From Phascolomyces articulosus (taxonomy: Eukaryota; Mucoromycota; Mucoromycetes; Mucorales; Lichtheimiaceae), in assembly GCA_025677815.1 (NCBI GenBank), contig JAIXMP010000059.1, positions 84,601-148,600 on the forward strand: a stretch of 64,000 nt of DNA. The letters are read 5' to 3'. Below are positions 1 to 11,446 of the stretch, in pieces (the first letter of the stretch is position 1; every line of letters begins with the position of its first letter). A program made the position numbers and the translations under genes. The notes below the pieces were generated by a model. It was given only the letters and a program-made list of their open reading frames with translations. It searched no databases and was not told where the DNA came from.

Positions 1-3000
1 TGGATTACATGTTGGAATGGATCACTTACAAGATCACAACCGACTTTCCGAACAATAGCTGGAACAAGTGTCATTGATTTGTTTATATCAATGGAAAATG
101 CAGTACGAAATCCATCAATGAAAATACACGATAAGAAGTCCATTAATACACACCATCACCTTTGTACACTACCCTTTTCACCGCAAACACCATGGCAACT
201 ACTACCAACACCAAACTCACCTCGACAACATTGGAAATTGCAACGTTTGTCTGATCCTGAAATTCGAAGCTTATATATCCAAAAGTTCAAAGAAAACATT
301 GCCAGCATAGAGCAAATCCTTGATCAACAATATACAAGCGAAATCGAAAACTTGGTCCCAGACTCAATAGCAATAGAACAACTAGGTCATGATATTATCT
401 CAGCAATACACGATGCACTAGACAACAGTATCACACGTAAAAAAGCAAGACCAAAGACTTGGAACTGGTTTTGGACAGATGATTTGCAGCAAAAAGCAGA
501 ACAACGAGAAAAGGTATATCAACGATGGAGACGATCACCAAATAACATTGTTGTTGGTGCCAAACTTTGGTCTAACTATATCCAAAGCTGTGGGGAATTT
601 TCAAAAGAAATAAGCAGAACACGTCGACGTACCTGGAAACAATTCTGTACGAAACTTGGTAATGCTCCCGATAATGAAGCGAATACCACCATCAAGCGGA
701 TGCGTCGAAATAGACAACCTTCACAAATATTTTCGCACCCAGATGGGCCACAACAGGCAGTAGAAACAATGATAACACACCTATCAAATGTCTTTGGCGG
801 TGAAAATCCACAAAAAAGTAAATCCAGACCGACAGCTTATTTAAAACAACAGATCTTTGATACCTCTGCAGATGATAATCCATTTCCAGCACCAGATATA
901 GAATTTATCATCAGCAAGATGGCACCACGCAAAGCTCCAGGTGATGACCACATCACAGGGGCAATGCTCAAACCAATTATGCAACCCTTATCTCAAATAC
1001 TAAGCAAATTTTTTAAACTTTGCTGGTGTTGGTCATGGATACCTATATCTTGGAGAACAGCACAAGTAGTTCCGATATATAAAAAGGGAGATCCAACAGC
1101 TGCTTCAAATTATCGTCCAATTAGCCTGACAAGTGCTCTTAGGAAACTACTTGAACATTGTCTACTACCAAAACTACTTAATTCAATGCCATCACTAGAT
1201 ATTGCACAAGGGGGATTCCGCCATCATCGTAGTGCTCTTGACCAAGCCTTTTCGCTCCATATGCCCATCCGATAATATCAACAATAATACAACAACTCAC
1301 CAGTACTTGCTTTCCTTGACATCAAATCAGCATATGATTCAGTAGATCGCAGTATCATTTGGTCAATGTTGCAGGGAAACCTGTCGAGCGCTCTGTTCCA
1401 CTTGATCCGCCATATGTTTGACGATGTACGCATTGCTGTAATACTACAGAACTACCAATCCTGCTTCATTAGCCCAAAAAAAGGTGTTCTACAAGGTTCC
1501 ATCCTTAGTCCTCTCCTATACGCCGGTTTTATTGACACACTACCACGCCGCCTACGTATCAACATGCATGTTCGATGTGAAAACACATTGTTCCTCCGAT
1601 CAACTATAAAAAAAGGAACCACTGAAGCATCAGCTCAACAGCAAAAATATGAAGGTGGAAAGAATGGACGTCCTGACTGTAACAGACCTGATAAATAGAA
1701 CCTCGTTGTTTCAGCTTGTCTCTATGCCGACGATGTTGCATTGATAGGATCCCCAGCAGATATGAAACGTTTATTACGAGTAGCAGAAAGATATTCTCTG
1801 GACCTTGGATACAAATGGCACCCTGATAAATGTGCCATTACTGAACCACCATCCAATCCTTGTCCCTAACACCAACAACCAAACATCATCATCACAATAT
1901 CAGCTATACAACAGAACAATACCCTTGGTTGACAACTTTCAATACCTTGGGATCCCATTTAATCACAATGGTATTAATTCTGCACAGCTAATAAACCAAC
2001 GCACCACCAAAGCAACAAGAAGTATGGCGCTACTGCGACAACTTGGTGTGCATCAGTATGGCATTGGTTTATGGCCTGCCCTTCGAGTATACCGCACCTT
2101 TGTCAGACCAGTTCTTGAATATGGAATAGCAATTGCCAATCTTACAGCAACACAAAAAAATAAACTCCATGATGCACAAAAAGGATGTATAAAAATGGCC
2201 CTTAATCGGAATAAAGCAACACACTTTCCAACTATTGTTCCAATGGTGTTAGCAGACTTGCCATAATGCACACTCGTACCCGTACATTACAACTTAAATT
2301 TGCTGCTCGACTTCAAAACCTACCAACCACACCACTGGCTCGTTCCATTGAACTATCTTTTCTCTGGAACAAGAAAAAAGATAAACATTGGAAACACCTT
2401 ACGTCGAACAACTCTTTTTACCAGCTTTACTCCAAATTGAAATATAGCAACAACCCTCCAAAGGATCCACTTGAACAAGCAGTCTCCCAAAAACGGGATG
2501 AAGAAGATAAAAGCCGGGTTAATAAAAAGAAAACTATTCGCTGTCTGCGGGATAAAAGAATGATCGACCCAGTATTATATCTTCATGCTACTTCGCGAGA
2601 CCGACACAGGCTAATAAAATAGAGAATGCATTGGCTCCCTTCCTATCCTCTAAAAGATTGTCGATGTGGCCATCCTGCGGCAAATAGGAACACTTCGCAA
2701 CGTGTCCACTAATGGTAGAAATTCTTGAGGAACTACCATTTACTTTTGGAACAATACCTGACCTTAAACAAGACATACAGCCACTCGACTATATTTTAAA
2801 CCACCTCCCACGCTCAGAAATTGGCTTATCTCGTGGAAAATGGATAAACTGCTGGTTCGTTCTAATCCGTGTTCTCCGGGAAATCGACCGCCTAAGTCAC
2901 TCCGAAGATGGCTACGAAGAAGATGAACCAGAACCTGAAGAACCACCGCTATCATCACAACTCACATCTCAATCAACTCAAGAAAACAATTAATTAGTTT

Positions 3001-3242
3001 CTCTTTCTATTCTCCCCTCTTATATAAATTTCTCTTATTTCTTTTTTCTTCCTTTTACAATTGTACCACTACCACTTCATCCACACTAGCTTAGCTTTTC
3101 CTCCCAAAGGGGGGTTTTTCAGCTAATGCTACATATCTTTATTCATTTATAACCTTACATCAAAGTACCGCAAGGAAGCGACCATATGCCTATAGGCGTA
3201 GGTCAAGCAAGTCTTCCACTTTAATAAATATAAATTTTAACC
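1..3242 (+). pseudogene. Decayed LINE (non-LTR retrotransposon), 5' end outside window
   Basis: The window opens inside a reading frame that looks like the end of an APE-type endonuclease (TSVIDLFI, then NTHHHLC where SDHHL is usual, near 64-165). A linker and a reverse transcriptase follow: APGDDHITGAMLK near 930-970, ANYRPISLTS-like SNYRPISLTS near 1105-1135, motif A FLDIKSAYDSVD near 1312, motif B GVLQGSILSPLLY near 1480-1520, and motif [11 protein letters not shown] near 1720. A C-terminal region ends in an acidic tail (DEPEPEEPP) near 2920-2950. The frame is broken by stops at 1273-1275, 1696-1698 and 2264-2266 and by shifts, so ORFs at 79-1275, 1366-1698, 1805-2266, 2266-2622 and 2712-2993 are pieces of one protein. 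The 3' UTR runs to the TTAACC end near 3242, matching the end of the copy at 39916-40808. The endonuclease Asp-to-His change and broken frames mean it is dead. The LINE clade was not determined. Confidence 0.88.
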
Positions 3243-4041
3243 TAATATAATATCTACGTTACTCCATGTGTAATTTTTTGCCCAATTTGGAAACATTATT
3301 ATCTGCAAGATATAGAGGTTTGTCATACTGATTGATGGCAGATAATGCGCTGATCATTCTTGCAAATATTATGTGCTATTAATTTTCAAACGAGTCCCGA
3401 GTGTGGAAAATATTTATATTTATGATTTCTACCACAAATATTGTGTATAGTATACCATATTTCTATTATAGGAAAGACTTCTATCATCACCAACAATCTC
3501 GAATTTTAGTATAGCATTGGTTGTGTATATTTTACATATAAATGCGCCAGAGCAATTCACCGTATCATGTTTAAAATGTATATCATATTTTCAAAGTCAA
3601 CTGATGACAGAATAAGGTGTGTATTATATCATCACATGATGCCAAAAATACCTAAAAAATGTGTACATTGAGAGAATAAGATACTGAATCATGCAAGAAA
3701 GCATATTTCTTATTAAATAAAGTAAATGGTCAATCTAATGAGCATTTATAATAATAACAATAAATGATTAATAAACAATAACAAAAGAGAAAAGAAAACT
3801 ATCAGTGTTTTTATGCGTGCACCGTTGGCACCTGAGATTTTTATCATATTTGAATGCTAGGATAAGTTCATTTGAATGACCGAATCATGATTACAGCCCA
3901 CCACCTGGAGTGAATATCAAATTTTATTATCAACTTATACACTGGTTATTATACAAAAGATATTTATATTAGAATTTCAGAATGTTATTATTATTATAAT
4001 AATAAATAATATATAGAAAAAAAAATTAACATATATACTGT
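3243..4041. other. Intergenic, no gene seen
   Basis: AT-rich sequence between the LINE 3' end and the stop codon of the F-box gene. I see no coding frame or RNA gene. It holds one copy of a dispersed repeat at 3821-3915, listed separately. Confidence 0.6.
3821..3915 (+). repeat. Short dispersed repeat, copy 1
   Basis: About 95 bp resembling 6532-6630 in the same orientation. Shared blocks are TGGCAYCTGA, CATATTTGAATG, CATTTGAATG, CGAA and a terminal CACCTG. The two copies flank the F-box gene on both sides. No obvious target duplication was found, and the class is unknown (MITE or SINE fragment possible). Confidence 0.45.
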
Positions 4042-6235
4042 TCAGATACATGGATCAAATAGAACCAGGATTTCATTAAACAAAAACACACGCTTTACTT
4101 CATCTTCAGTTACTCCTCCAATGGATATAAGATCAACACTGGATAAACTTGTACTTGTACTAATAATCTGGAGACCTTCTACAGTCATATCTGTATTATG
4201 TACACTGAGATGTTGAAGAAATGGCAATTGTGCAATGTCTTGTACAAATGCCTTAACAGCTATTTGACTCATACCATCCAAATGGATAGAAAGGCTGTTC
4301 AAACTTTGAATCTTGGCGCATATAACTTTGACATCTTGTTCAATCCCAGTACAACCCAAGAGTTTAATGTTAGCCAAAGAGGAGGTGGATGATTTGTTTT
4401 CTGCAAATAGCGTTATCATGTGCCGTAGTTCAGAGGTATTCAATTGACAATTAATGAACCATATGTCACTCAATTTGGGCATCGTATTGGCAAGCATCAT
4501 CAATGCGCCATCACCTATCATGGTATCCGTGTCTTCCAAATAAAATGTTTCTAAGTTCGGTGTTTGTTTCAATAATGCAGGTAGATACTGGCATAAGGAA
4601 GGCGGAACAGAGACAAGCCGAAGGTCTACCAAGTGTATAAGTGTTGAAATAGTACAGAGGGCACTCCAATCCGATTCACTTCGTGGTATTCTGTTAAACA
4701 TGTGTCGTATCAATGGGAGTCGTGACTCGATGGATAGTTTGCAAACTGTCAAATGATGTGTTTCTATTAACGGGACAATGGTGGTTGCTGATGGAAAACA
4801 GCTTGAAGCTTCAAGAATCTTGAGTCCATTGAGTTGTTTTTTAGAATTCTTGGAGGATACATATTCTTCTGAAGGCGTGGTCCAAATGCTAGTTTGCTGA
4901 TTCACTCGGACTGTACGGATGTCTGGACAATAATGTCGAATAGCTTCGTATATTTCAACGCAGCAATTTATCACGGATATGTTTTGTAAATGTGGGCAGC
5001 GTTGTATGAGATTTTGTATATCCATGTTTGTGATGGGTTGAAGCGTCCCAGGTAAACTAAGTATATCACTTGGTGTCGACAAGTCAAGGTTCGTTAATTG
5101 TGTTGTATTATTTAATATCATTGGGGAGATAATGGGTAGAGTTGTCTCTGCAAAATATTTTATTGATTTAAGGTTTGGGCAAAGGGTTAAGATTCGAGAG
5201 AAACTGGGTATTGAATTTCGCCCCTCAAAATGGATGTCGAGGGAGGTTAATGTCTCAGCGACGCTCGTCAACGCAGAGCATATATCAGAGTAATTTTCTT
5301 GTTTGAAACTTTTATCTAATGTTATTATTGAAGAGCCCATTGATGAGTAAAAATGTGTTTTTATTCCAGATGAACTGGATGAGTAATTTTTTCCATAATG
5401 GCCTCTTCTTACCAGTGATTAATTGTAACGACTGAAGATTTGAAGACTTTACCATGTCAAAAAGCTGTTTCAGGCTATTTCGAGTGACACAGGTGAACGA
5501 AAGGATTGAAAGATGTTCCATATGATGTATTACCAACGGCAACAAAAAGGTATAAAAATGTGATAGAAAAAGGGCTTGCGAAAAATTTAAGTCAATATGT
5601 ACGCAACGCCATGGCTTTGGATAATCTAGAATAAAGGCGCGCCAAGCAGTGGATACGCGTGCACATTGAACGAGTGTTTGTTGAGGAACATTATCAATAA
5701 CATGACATGCAATATCGTAAGGAAAGTGGGCAAGGATATCCAATCGACGTCGATGCCGTGCTTCTGAAGATTGAATGGCTTGTTGCAATGTTTTGTAATG
5801 TGGATCAATCGTTGGTACATGATGCAAGCCTTGGTTAAAAATTTGGATGGCTCGAGTTTGAAATCCTTGATCCGAGTAACGACGTCCAACTACCAAATAA
5901 CCGGTTGCATCATAGGGAGCATAAGATATCATGGCCATAGCTTCTTTCAATTCTTCTTGAGAACGTCCTTGTTTTCCCCATGCAATAACACGTGCCTTGA
6001 AGAGTGCAACGAGTCTTGTTTGCAGATCTTGAACTAGTGGTAAAGTGTGTTCAATCACAGCATGGTAATGCCCATTTTCGAGTGCTTCCTGAATAATTCT
6101 TGAAACACAATCAAATTCATGAGTAGCTGGTGGTGTAATTCTCTTTTGAGACATAGCTGCAACATGAAGGCTATAGTCCATTGTCATGCATTGGGGCAAT
6201 CCATCTTTGCCGGGCATTGGTAGATTTTTTGACAC
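4042..6235 (-). CDS. TPR / F-box / leucine-rich-repeat protein
   Basis: Two exons: 6235-5413 and 5315-4042. The 97-nt intron (gtaaga...attag) preserves phase and joins the two long ORFs into a protein of about 698 residues. The N-terminal 150 residues look like TPR helices (HYHAVIEHTLPL, ATGYLVVGRRYSDQGF). An F-box follows at about 165-215 (ILAHFPYDIACHVIDNVPQ, LVQCARVSTAWRAFI). The rest is leucine-rich repeats with recurrent LxxLxLxx spacing. The TPR-F-box-LRR order resembles fungal Dia2/Pof3 proteins, which are substrate receptors of SCF ubiquitin ligases and bind Skp1 through the F-box. The substrate cannot be told from sequence. Mucoromycota have many such F-box genes, so strict orthology to Dia2 is not claimed. 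The gene is flanked on both sides by copies of a short repeat. Confidence 0.82.
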
Positions 6236-6692
6236 AATGGTTCCTGAAAGACAAAAATACTGCTACTGATCATTCCGGTTTCACGGTATATTTTAATTTG
6301 AATGCGAGCGGTATTATAAAGTTGCATTTATTACCTTATTCTATTCTTTGTGTATGTAGAAAAACTATAAAAGTCAAAAAAGACTCTCAAGGATTTATTT
6401 AGAATATTGCTTTTCTTTTAAAATGCGCCTCACTGAACCTTGACCTTTCTTTTCATGCGCTTCTATTTTTCTGTTTTTTACATCAAATAGCAAATGCCTT
6501 GTATTATTACTCGATCTGAATTACAGGTTATCACCACTGGCATCTGAATTAATTACCATATTTGAATGGAGGATTGATGGCCATTTGAATGGACGAACAT
6601 GATAGGAGCCTCAGGTTATGCACCTGAGCGGACGTTTAAAATAATATTCAATTAGCCAATCAATTAAAAGTTTTTGTTTGTTGCCAATGTAT
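6236..6692. promoter_or_regulatory. Upstream region of the F-box gene
   Basis: Non-coding stretch between the start codon of the F-box gene and the target duplication of the next LINE. It contains the second copy of the short repeat (6532-6630) and presumably the F-box promoter. I see no clear TATA box. Confidence 0.4.
6532..6630 (+). repeat. Short dispersed repeat, copy 2
   Basis: Similar to 3821-3915 in the same orientation: TGGCATCTGA, CCATATTTGAATGGAGGAT, CCATTTGAATGGACGAA, CACCTGAG. It differs by substitutions and small indels. Confidence 0.45.
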
Positions 6693-6705
6693 CTCTTTTT
6701 GCTTA
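6693..6705. repeat. Target-site duplication, left copy
   Basis: CTCTTTTTGCTTA, identical to 8708-8720. Together they mark the insertion site of the 6706-8707 LINE. Confidence 0.92.
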
Positions 6706-8707
6706 ACCTCACTTTGTATCAATATAAATGGTTTTATCTCGTCCTCATGCAAACAAGGAAGAGGACTTAGACAAGGTGACCCTTTGTCTCCTCTCTTATT
6801 CAACATTGTACTTGAACCCTTATTGTGCGCAATCAGATCGTCGCCGTCCATTTCTGGTTTCTCCTTTATCACACCTGGAAGCACCACCTTGGATCGTCCC
6901 ACTGACACACCACCACGAGTAAAGGTCATGGAATATGCGGATGATATTTTTGCCTTTCTCACCAAGCCTAGTGAATTACAATTCCTCTTGTCACTTTTTG
7001 ATCTTTATGGCAAGGCATCCAATGCCAAGCTTAACAAGGATAAAACTATTGCTTTATCCCTATCAGATGAATCTCAATTGCTGGCAGCATACCCTTCGTG
7101 AACAAAGTATTCACAATTGGCATGACAAGTTTGATCCAGAGGCAGTGCTTACCTTGGATATCCATTATCAAGTAATACTGCTCAGCTTTCCAATTTCTTG
7201 ATTCCATACGAAAAAAAATCGAGCACCATGCCAATATTTTATCCAGTCGTCGATTGTCAATTGCTGGTCGTGGTTTAGTAGCAAATTCGCTCCTGTTAAG
7301 CCGTCTATGGCATGTTATCCGTGTGCTACCGTTAACTCAAGAATTTTTACTCAAAATTCGGTCCATCATCATCAAGTTCCTGGCTCACAAGTCCTTCCCA
7401 GCTGTTAGCTTTGAAACTTCCACCATACCTCGGAAATTTGGAGGTCTAGGTGTACTGGATCCTGATGCACAACATAAAGCTCTTCAGTTACGATGGATCC
7501 TCCCTTTGCTTAGGATTTTCCCGGTTAACTCAGAATCGTTTATCCATCATATTCCTCATTTTGTTTATCCTTCTTCTCCAATTCAATTGATCCTTCGATT
7601 CCCCTGGTATTCGAGGAAGGAAGGCCCGCGACTCTAACCACAATTGGCTCTTTCAAGACGATCTTACAAGCTGCATCCAAAATTGGTTTAAACACTGCGT
7701 GGATCAATATAACCCCTCTGTTATTCTCGAATTGCCCATTAAGGTGCTATGTCGAAGTTTACCACGTACGTTATCCACTGGTCAAGTCCATCGTTGGAAG
7801 GAGGTGAAGGTCAAACAATACTTTTATTTTAATTTGGCTTTGTCACGGTTTATGCCAATAATACCTGGTCGTTCGTATCGTCAGCCAAACCTGGTGAATA
7901 TATTTTTTAACTTGCTGGATCAAGAATACCAATTAATCACACCAACGCTACGACATCTCTTTAAGCCTATTGATCAAACTGTGAACCGCTCTTTCTGCAA
8001 TCTACCGTTTCATCCACAACAGCTTTTCCATGACACCATCCATTTTAACAACATACCCATATCTGATCTAGACACCAAAATACTACGTCATATACAACAT
8101 ACAGGTTGGGTATCATCTTCACCGTCATTGTTTAACACGGAGACTAATCGAGTTCCTTCAACTGCCTGGAAATATTTTTGGAATACGCCTTTACCTCACC
8201 ACGCTCATAGTGAACTATGGCGTTTCTATAAGAACAAGCTTCCTTGTCGTTCTCGTCTCAACCGCCTAATACCAAATAGTTTTCCTGATCCTATTTGTCC
8301 TTTTTGCCCCCATGATGATACAGATCAACATTTTCTCTGGGAATGCGCATTAAAAAAACAGGTTTGGACTGGTTTGGCAGAAAGGTTCCTTGTAGAACCA
8401 CATCTTCTTTCGAACATTTATCAGTAAATCCACCGTCTAGTCTTGAACTCCAAAACATTACCCATATCTCTTTTCGTACATTTATTGGTTGTGCCATTTT
8501 ATCCATTTGGCAAGCGCATTGGAGGTTCATTTTTGATGAACAAACTTTTTGGCCTAATGGGGTCGTTGCATCCATTATTAGAATCCTCAAACAAATTGAA
8601 GCACAAAACTCTCTTCCGTGTACCCCTTAGTATAGCACCATAATATTTGTAAATTTTGAACCATTCTCGGTTTTAAAATAAAATTTCTTAATACAAAAAA
8701 AAAAAAA
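6706..8707 (+). mobile_element. 5'-truncated LINE with zf-RVT domain and 13-bp target duplication
   Basis: The element begins inside reverse transcriptase: INGFISSSCKQGRGLRQGDP overlaps motif B (LRQGDPLSPLLF, near 6765-6800), followed by motif C EYADDIFAF near 6930. The connection and thumb region (IAGRGLVANSLLLSRLWH near 7257-7310; PRKFGGLGVLD) leads to a zf-RVT zinc-binding domain (FPDPICPFCPHDDTDQHFLWEC near 8280-8350). Frames 6784-7101, 7254-7637, 7699-8427 and 8343-8630 are parts of one protein broken by frameshifts and stops. It ends in a 13-A tail (8695-8707). The same 13 bp, CTCTTTTTGCTTA, lies immediately before (6693-6705) and after (8708-8720), so both boundaries are exact. This is a different family from the LINE at 1-3242, which ends in TTAACC rather than a poly-A tail. 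Confidence 0.93.
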
Positions 8708-8720
8708 CTCTTTTTGCTTA
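8708..8720. repeat. Target-site duplication, right copy
   Basis: CTCTTTTTGCTTA directly after the 13-A tail, identical to 6693-6705. Confidence 0.92.
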
Positions 8721-11446
8721 CCCGTAATCCTCAACCCGTTTTTAATACGGGAAATTGTTTCTTGAGCAAAAGCAGTATCATGGTGCAAATCATAGTACCA
8801 TCACGAGCGACAGAGGCCATTCTTAGGCATGACTACTCCCCACATACTACAATTAACCTTGGGACTGATCAAAGCAAGTAGAAAAAATAACATCATATTG
8901 GACTATTGCAAAATAACAACAATAAGAGGAGTGAAAAACAAATAAATAAATAAAAAAATAATAATCAACTTACACGAAGCAGAGAAAATGAAATGAGAAC
9001 ACCCAAAAAGCAATGGGGTACTTTATTCCATAACTAAGCTAAAGAATAGGTCAACGTTACGACCAAAAAGATGGCACACGCAAGGTGGCACACTAGTCAA
9101 CAGAACCAACAAACATTGGAATAGTGGCGTGATACGCAATCACGCCTTACACACAACACGAGAAAGGAGCTGGGCTGTGATATCATACACAAAGACAAGA
9201 TATGCAGATGAACTATTGTAAAAGCAGAACAATGAAAGAACATGAACCAAAGCAAGAAGTGACACTTCAGTTTTACTGTACAGAACAAAGGAGAGCATCT
9301 TGAGAAGATTAATAAAAATATAAAAAAAGAACACTAAGTGCAATATGTCTAATAGCTTCATCCATCCATCACACACAAATAAACATGACAGGTCCTTACC
9401 AGATTCATTTTTCTCTTTTCTACTATTAACTGAATATTTTAATGAAGCATATCAAACAAGTTCTCTTTCTCATCTTCTCCATCTTAATCAAAAGAACCAA
9501 CGATAAACGTACCTTTATTGATCTGCACCTGGGTCAAAGAAAAAATCCTATCAATCGAAACCAATTGGAAAAAAGACCAGATGCGTCTACTTTTCCCAAA
9601 CAAATGAAAATAGTGCAACGACATCCACAAGCGTAACATATAAGGAAAAAACCCAGTGGGAAAAATGGCCCTTATACATTGAACTTGCCTGCCGATAATC
9701 CTTCAATACCGTCAAATATTTACAAATAGATACTTCCAAGGATACATTTACAATTATTTATTCTATTCTGCTTTTTCTCCTTAATCCATCGCACCAACAA
9801 AATCTATATATAGATTATATATAAAACAAAACAAAGAGAGAATGATCCAGTGTAGCAAATTGATAATCAAAAACAAAACAGAGTGTGTACATTTAATCCC
9901 CACATCCAAACGAATGATATACAAACCAAGGACCAAAAGACATCAACCATAAGCATCAAGAAAATTCATTGCAGAAATTCCACAACTATATACTTAATAA
10001 TCATTTATTGACCCGTGAATTTGTTGAATACAATGAAAAGCATTTATTAAAAAAAAGGAAGGAAAAAAATACTACAACAAAGGATGTACAAACTTACCCA
10101 AAGCGTGTGCTTTTTATTTGAAGGAGAAGAAACAAGAATCAAGCTGAGTAAATTGATTTTATCATTTATAAGAAGAACTTATAGTGGTCAGATCAACAAA
10201 AAGATCAATCAACAGAAAGTATTGCTTACCAGTAAAAAGCATGTGCTATTACCAACATCACAGTATACAAACAGATCTCCAAAGAGAGAAAAAGAAATAG
10301 TGATCTTGACCATTGGATGAATCATGAATACCTTTAAAATGATTTAATAATATAGAATTGTTTGATCTTGCTTGAATTAATGGTCATATCATTTGGAGAA
10401 AAAAAGAAACATAATATAGTATTTATTGCCACTCCTTCCCTAATAAAACTATCCCTGCCTTTTGTTACGCATCAATAGGGACCACCATCCTATTCTTGCT
10501 TGCCTTGTAATAAACAGAAAGAGGCTTAATGTCGAACATTATATTCTTTATTGACCAGAGGAAACCATCCAAATAGATTTAAGATCAAAAAGTGAAAGAT
10601 TCTCTTTATAGTTCTCAAACTTATAATAAAGAATACCCCTTCCATCATGTATTATTTTGATAACAACAAGTTTCTTTTAATTTATAATATGACTTACGTT
10701 TTACGGTTATGTATAATGGCCTAATGGTTAAAAGTGTGTTTTTTGAAGTAGGAAAAAAAATGGAACGCGTCAACCACAACACGAACCGCGTGTTTACAAA
10801 ATTGGGAGTTGCTTTCAACTTGCATGAAATCTCTTTAAAAAGTAGTAATGGTTATATGATGGAAGTCAGAGTGCGTGGTAAAAGAGTTTGGGTCAATCCT
10901 TTTCTCTTTCTTTCTTTCTTTCAAACCTCAACATGTCAACCTTTAATATCAGCAATATACAATCGATGAAGGTGGTAAACGTCGCTAAACAAGAAAGACG
11001 TTAATCTACATGTCTAAAATAGGCAAAGTATGTTATATTAGCTATGGTAATGGAAGCAACAACCGACTATTAGATTATTCATGGAGTATATCTATTATAT
11101 CTACTTTAATAGGAAAGAGATCCTATCAAAACAGGAGACCTTAGGACGACCAAAAGATTTCTAAATTAGGCTCCACAAACCCCACTGCTCCTTATTTGAA
11201 GCCAAGTCGGAAGTTCATGCCCAGTTCACTCAGTATTGCTGGTTGCCAATTTAATTAATTTTGCTGGTCATTTTTTTTTTCAGTACACATTATATGTCAA
11301 GGGGAAGGCGGAGTGACTATATTAGTGCTACGAAAAAGTCCTTGAAATTACATGGATGTTTGACCTGCACCTATACACAAATTAATAAGTATTTGTAGCT
11401 TGATGTTTTTAAGTTATAAAATTCATTATGTAGAAGTATAAAAAAT
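8721..11446. other. Long stretch without a recognisable gene
   Basis: About 2.7 kb of AT-rich DNA. Small ORFs near 9140-9376, 9442-9636, 10084-10320 and 10709-10969 have low-complexity composition and no motif I recognise. A tRNA A-box-like string (TGGCCTAATGGTTA, near 10717) has no B-box at the right distance. Untranslated sequence, a non-coding RNA or the end of the neighbouring Fanzor-like locus are possible, but nothing can be supported. Confidence 0.5.

Noticed and set aside
9097..10320. Several 60-80 codon ORFs on both strands
   Set aside because: Low-complexity hydrophobic or Lys-rich peptides with no splice-compatible neighbours.
10709..10969. 86-codon ORF with a tRNA A-box-like string at its start
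   Set aside because: No B-box (GGTTCGA) at the right distance, no cloverleaf, and the peptide matches nothing I recognise.
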